Of a stretch of DNA of 64,000 nt, positions 47,065-53,000 are shown in pieces. The stretch lies in contig BQKZ01000238.1 of assembly GCA_036244855.1 (NCBI GenBank), positions 108,011-172,010 on the forward strand, given 5' to 3'. The notes beneath the pieces are model-generated. The model was not told where the DNA came from. It did not search any database and worked only from the letters and a program-made list of their open reading frames with translations. This DNA is from Temnopleurus reevesii. Its lineage: Eukaryota > Echinodermata > Echinoidea > Temnopleuroida > Temnopleuridae. The first letter of the stretch is position 1; every line of letters begins with the position of its first letter. Made by a program: the position numbers and the translations under genes.

Positions 47065-50000
47065 CATTATTATTGATTTTCTTATTACTTGTCCAATTCT
47101 CTTCAAACTTTTTTAATGTTATGCTCACCATTTTTTCTGCTTCTGTTAAAAAATTACAATTGTTGTTTTTTTTTCAAATATTTATTTCCGTTTTTGTATT
47201 AGTGAGCTGCCATTCTTTAAATCGTGGCCGGAAGAGCTTCTTCGTCGTCTGTGTTTTGAATCACCGATTCAAGAAATCGACTTCGGAAAGGTAGTTGAGA
47301 CAAACCCAGGAGCATCGGAATTTTGCTATGTGGTTCTAAAGGTATGTACTGTCATTGTGAACAGAACCAATTACCATATATACAGCATCATACAAATGAA
47401 ACACTAATTCTCTTAAAGGTAGAACACTTCTTTTTAGCCTAAAATTTGACTTTTCAAGATTGTTGGGTTATGTTGAAGAGTACTAAATGTTAGCACTTAT
47501 CATGCTTATCACTAATCAATTAAACACAAAGATAGGTCATGATAAGCGCATTTATAGATATTCCAATAATAATATTTTTATTCGGGCCTCGAATTAATGG
47601 ACCGTGCGTTCAAAATTCAAAACAGCCGTTGACCCTCCGTTGACCAATAGTGCAATACTCTCTCTCAGTGCGTATTCCGCATGGTGTGCCAGTATATTGA
47701 AGCTCACTCTGTATGTGTTCTTACATTGTTGTGTGTGTGTGTGTGTGTGGTAATACGCTAGGAGTATTGCGATACCGTTGGTGTCAAGATGAATGATGAT
47801 AGAATAGATCTTTATTTGAATTAAATAGTCTGGACCACATTCGGCCAATATACTTCATAGAGGTTATTATTTTGACATATCTGAGGTACACAACAAGTTG
47901 TAAACATAATGGTAATGTGTGCAAATGTAGTTTTCTACTTTAAAGGGTAACTTTACCAAGATCGTGATTCGCCGTCAGTGAATGAAGATGAGTAAACGGT
48001 AAAAAAAATAGCAAGATCTGATGATCCGTTTAAAAGCTTAGGATTTTCAAAGTTTTGATTTTAACCCCTGGTTGGCTCTTTGAACCTAGTTTTACTCATA
48101 TGGAATCCAAAATGGAGAACTCCCCATGCACATAGACACAGTATTTCACATGATTGTTTTTGTGTTGTTTTTTTTAAATGAGACCAAACTTGACAATTTT
48201 TTTTAAGTATGATATGGACATATTGCTTCCGCATGTGTTTTGGGATGAATCGTCTCGATTCCCAGTTTACTTTTCTTTTAAAGGAACAAAATATACTGCC
48301 CACACAAATATCGGTTTGATTCTGGCTAAAATAATTCACATAATGGGAGACATATACCATTACTTGGACCCGTTTAACCTGTTGCTCAGTCTTGGGTAAA
48401 ATTTTGACCAACGATATATTATTTTTTTTATTTTTTAGTTATTCATATTTCATCAGGGTAGCCCATTCAAACAAAGTTTGGTCTTCCATGGGGCCCTGGA
48501 ACACATGCATATAACAACGTGACTGTTTGTCAAATTCCTATCCTCGTGTATAACAGGGAAAGGTATCACTTCTCAAGGAGTGCGATCTCGTGGGCGCCCT
48601 AACCCAACACTGCAAAGAAATGATGGCTCGGGAACACCAGTCTGCATCTCAAACCAAAAAGAAGGCCAATATAGACAGCGCCCTCAACGAGAGGATCTTG
48701 GAGAAATTAAAGGCCCTGCTGTTACCGGAATGGACCAGAAATGGGAAGTGTCACATGACCATTGGATTGATGTCTGTTGGCCATGCTACGGTAAGGAAAA
48801 ATGTTTAGTTTCTGGAAAGGTGGATATTTGAACTTTCTGCATTTACAAAACTTTTTGGAGGACTTTATTTTCAATGACTAAAGGTATAGATTTGTAATGG
48901 TCGGGATGCAGAAATTGATGGAAAACGAGCTGATGTATTCACAAACTGCTTTACATGCCTAAATATAACTGTGTACGATATTAGGAGAAGATTTCACACT
49001 TATTCTGGCGTACTTTGCTTTGAAAATGCCAACCACGCGTTATTCCTACGGGCAGTGCGCTAAACGATTCGCACGCGGGCCAGAGCGGTGTGGCGTTTGG
49101 CTGAAGCGAACAGTGGTATTGCATGCGGCGTGTGAGTTCGCATTCATTTTGTACGTGAAGCATGTTGTGTTGGGGAAGGCGATGCTGTCGTCATTTGGAC
49201 CTCCAGGAAGAACATAGCCATTATGTTAATGGCTCTGAATGGAGTGCTGCAACCGTAATTCATGAATTTCAATTATTTATCTTTGTATTTGTTTTAGTTT
49301 TGTATGTTTTTATTTATATTTATTTTCTTTGTATTTTGAGTTGCTTTTTACTTTACAGAAGATAAAACCAAACCAAACCAAACCATTTCTTATTTTGCGA
49401 TAATTAAGTCATTTCTTGATCGATTTTAATCAAGCAAATCATGAACATGCTATAATTTTCCATTGAAAAGCTGCATTATCATGATTATGGTAATAATTTT
49501 AGTGTACCTCTCAAAGTAGTTAAATATCTGACGCACCATCTCTTCCAAAACTGGTCTATCGGTTTCACGAGCCTTCAGCGGTATTCTAAAGAAACGGTAG
49601 CTTTCTGTCTTCTGCATGCATTCGTCCACCAATTTCGAAAGCCCACGGTACGTGCCTTCATATCAAATGTGAAGGGGTATCTATCTAATACTTAAAGGGG
49701 AACTACACTCAGACATTAAATTGCTATCATTAAATGAGGAAAAATAAGATGAACAAACTGTGAAAATATGAGCAAAATCGGATAATCCATTCCGAAGTTA
49801 TACATTTTCAAAGTTTGTATTTACATCCCTAATGGGCTCCTTAAATTGGTAAACGTACAGGCACAAAATGGCTGCCAAAATGGAAAACTCTCCTTTCACT
49901 TTTTACACAAAGTGTCACATTTTCCTATTTTTCCAGAAAAGTAGACAACATTTTGTTTTTTTCGGTTAAATATATTAAAGCCACATCAATTATGCAAGCA

Positions 50001-53000
50001 TTCCAGAAAGAACGATTTTGGTTCCTCATTTGAAATATGATATTGATCCATTTTCAATAAATTTGTATACAAAGTGAATGAGGAGTTCTCCATGTATGAC
50101 ATCACGGATTATGCTAATTTGCTATACGTCGCCAATTCAAGGATGCCCAGCACAGATGGAAAATATAACTTTAAAAATTCATGACTTTTGAACGGATCAT
50201 CCGATTTTGCTCAAATTTTCATAGTTTGTTCATCTGATTTTTCTTCATTTACTGTCCGTATATTATTGTCTGGGTGTAATTCCCCTTTAAAGGNCTGGAA
50301 AGGTGGATATTTGAACTTTCTGCATTTACAAAAATTTTTGGAGGACTAAAAAAATGATTTATTTTCAATGATTAAAGGTATAGATTCGTAATGGTCGGTA
50401 TGCAGAAATTGATGGAAAACGAGCTAATGTATTCACAAACTGCTGTACATGCCTAAATATAACTGTGTATGATATTAGGAGAAGATTTCGCACCTATTCT
50501 GGTCTATTTTGCTTTGAAAATGCCAACCACGCATTATTCTTACGGTGCGCTAAACGATTTGCACGCGGGCCACTGAGAGCGGCGCGGCGTTTGGCTGACT
50601 AAGCGAACAGTGGCATTGTATGCGGCGTGTGAGTTCGCATTCATTTTGTACGTGAAGCATGCTGTGCTGGGGAAGGCGATGTTGTCGTCATTTGGACCTC
50701 CAGGAAGAACAATTATTTATCTTTGTATTTGTTTTAGTTTTGTATGTTTTTATTTATATTGATTTTCTTTGTAGTTTGAGTTGCTTTTTACTTTACAGAA
50801 GATAAAACCAAACCAAACCAAACCATTTCTTATTTTGCGATAATTAGGCCATTTCTTGATCGATTTTAACCAAGCAAACCATGAACATGCTCTAATTTGA
50901 CATTGAAAAGCTGCAGCATGGTAATAATCTAACTGTAGCTCACAAAGTAGTTAAACATCCGAAGCAACCATCTCTCCCAAAACTGGTTTAACGAGCCTTC
51001 AGCGGTATTCTAAAGAAACGGTAACTTTCTGTCTTCTGCATGCATTCGTCCACCAATTTCGAAAGCCCTGTGTACGTGCCTTCACATCAAATGTGAAGGG
51101 GTATCCATCTAGTACTTAAAGGATTTTGCGAAGTGTAAACAACGCAAAATCGTAATTTGTTGTACAAGAAATATATCCCAGCATGCGTAGCCTTTGAAAC
51201 AACCGTAAAAGCATTTATTATCATTAATATTTCTTTCACCTCTATCAACCTCTCTTCAGGACATGTTGCCCATCAGACTCCGTGACAGAGAACAGTTGAA
51301 GGGTGTGACTCTCGTCAGCCGTGGGTGCCGAATGATGCGGGTTACTAAGCAACGGATCGAGAAGATGGCGCCGGAGGACATTCTCGAAGCCTTCAGACAG
51401 AAGCAAAATACAACTCTCCCGTAAGTATTATCGACCGTTTCGTTTATTGATAATGAAATCATAACAATTATAACATTATTATTATACGTTGTTACATAGC
51501 GCCTTAAAATAACTTTATCAGGTGTAATTACAATGTAACATAATTATTCCGGTTATAGCAGTGCAGCTGTAAGTAGCGTGCTGCATTTAAGCCCCTGCGT
51601 TCAGCCCCTGTGTCATATTTAGGGAGCGATATGCTTTTGGAAAAAATTGCAGAAAAGTAACCATTTGGGGCACAAACATTTTAACTGTGCTGTCTGCTCT
51701 AAGAAAAGCAGGACAATACACAAACGCTGCAGAGTTAGAAAACTGTTTTTCAGAGTTTACAATTACGCTTGAAACGCATTAATGATTATGTTCTAACCAT
51801 ACCTTATAAAAAAAATCTTGCACATGCGCATGAGGTTCGCGAAATGAATTAAATCAACATTATGCATACATTCGCTATTTACATTTTAATGTTTACATTA
51901 ATGTTTTGAATAGGAGATATGATCGCTTACAATCATAACAACTGATCGATAACTGATAATGTGCCTGCAGATATCATTCCTGTTTTTTTCCTATCTGAAC
52001 TCAGACATTCATCTTTCAATACGTGATGATAATTCCCGTGTTTGAATTTAAAATACATGTCAGTTCATCGGAGAAAAGGGGAAATCATCCAGCAAAGCCT
52101 GTAATCTACCCCAAGTGCAACAGTTATTTCCTCTGCCTTAATAACAACATTGCCTCAATTAACATCACGTTGTCAAGTTTGAGCCGTTAACCTTATGATT
52201 CAGAATAATTACGGGTTCGCTTTTCAATTACGCGCAAATGCGTGGTATAAGCCTCGTATAAATCACCCCTATGGCACTATAACATGTGATCCCTCAACAG
52301 TGTGTCACTTTTTCTTGTAATCTTTAGAAGCTTTTACAAAGCTGGCAGATTTATGGGAGCTTGTGAATTCATGTTTAATAAAACGTATACATTCTGTTTC
52401 TTGCAATTCCTAATCTATTTTGGGATCCTGGGGCCGATTGCTCGAAATGGTCTAAGATATCCTCTTCATGCTAAGGCGTCTTAAGTTCTTGTGTCACCCT
52501 CTTATAATAGTCGTATCAACGCAAATGTCTATGTTACGAGGGTGACACAAGAAGTCAAGACGTATTAGTATACAGAGGATAGCTAAGACCATTTCGAGCA
52601 ATCGGCCCCAGATTCATAAAGGCTGCCTCACACCTTTGCCTTTTAGCCTGCGCCGACCTAGCGTATTTGAAAAATGAAAACGTTCCCCGAGCGCACAGTA
52701 TACGCGGATCAGACGGTGGAAAGGCGTTCGGCCTGCGCTCAAGGAGCGTATGCCGAACGTCACTCTACTGTAAAATTAGCGCATTTGTGCGTCCAGTGGG
52801 CGTTTTTTTATTAAAAAATGAATAAATAAAAACCGCTTGGCTGACGCAGGGTAAAAACCAAAAGGTGTGATGTTATAATGCTTTCAAATTCGTGTTTATT
52901 CGTGGTTGTTGGATAATTGTCATTCGCGACACTATTTTCAGTAAATCTATCGAGCCGAAAAGTAAGCTAAGCAGCTATTTAAGGCCCGTTAATCATATTT

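Noticed and set aside
46836..47294. 152-codon plus frame across intron 8 and exon 9
   Set aside because: It is not in the exon 9 frame and includes a poly-Leu run from the (TTA)n tract of a SINE.
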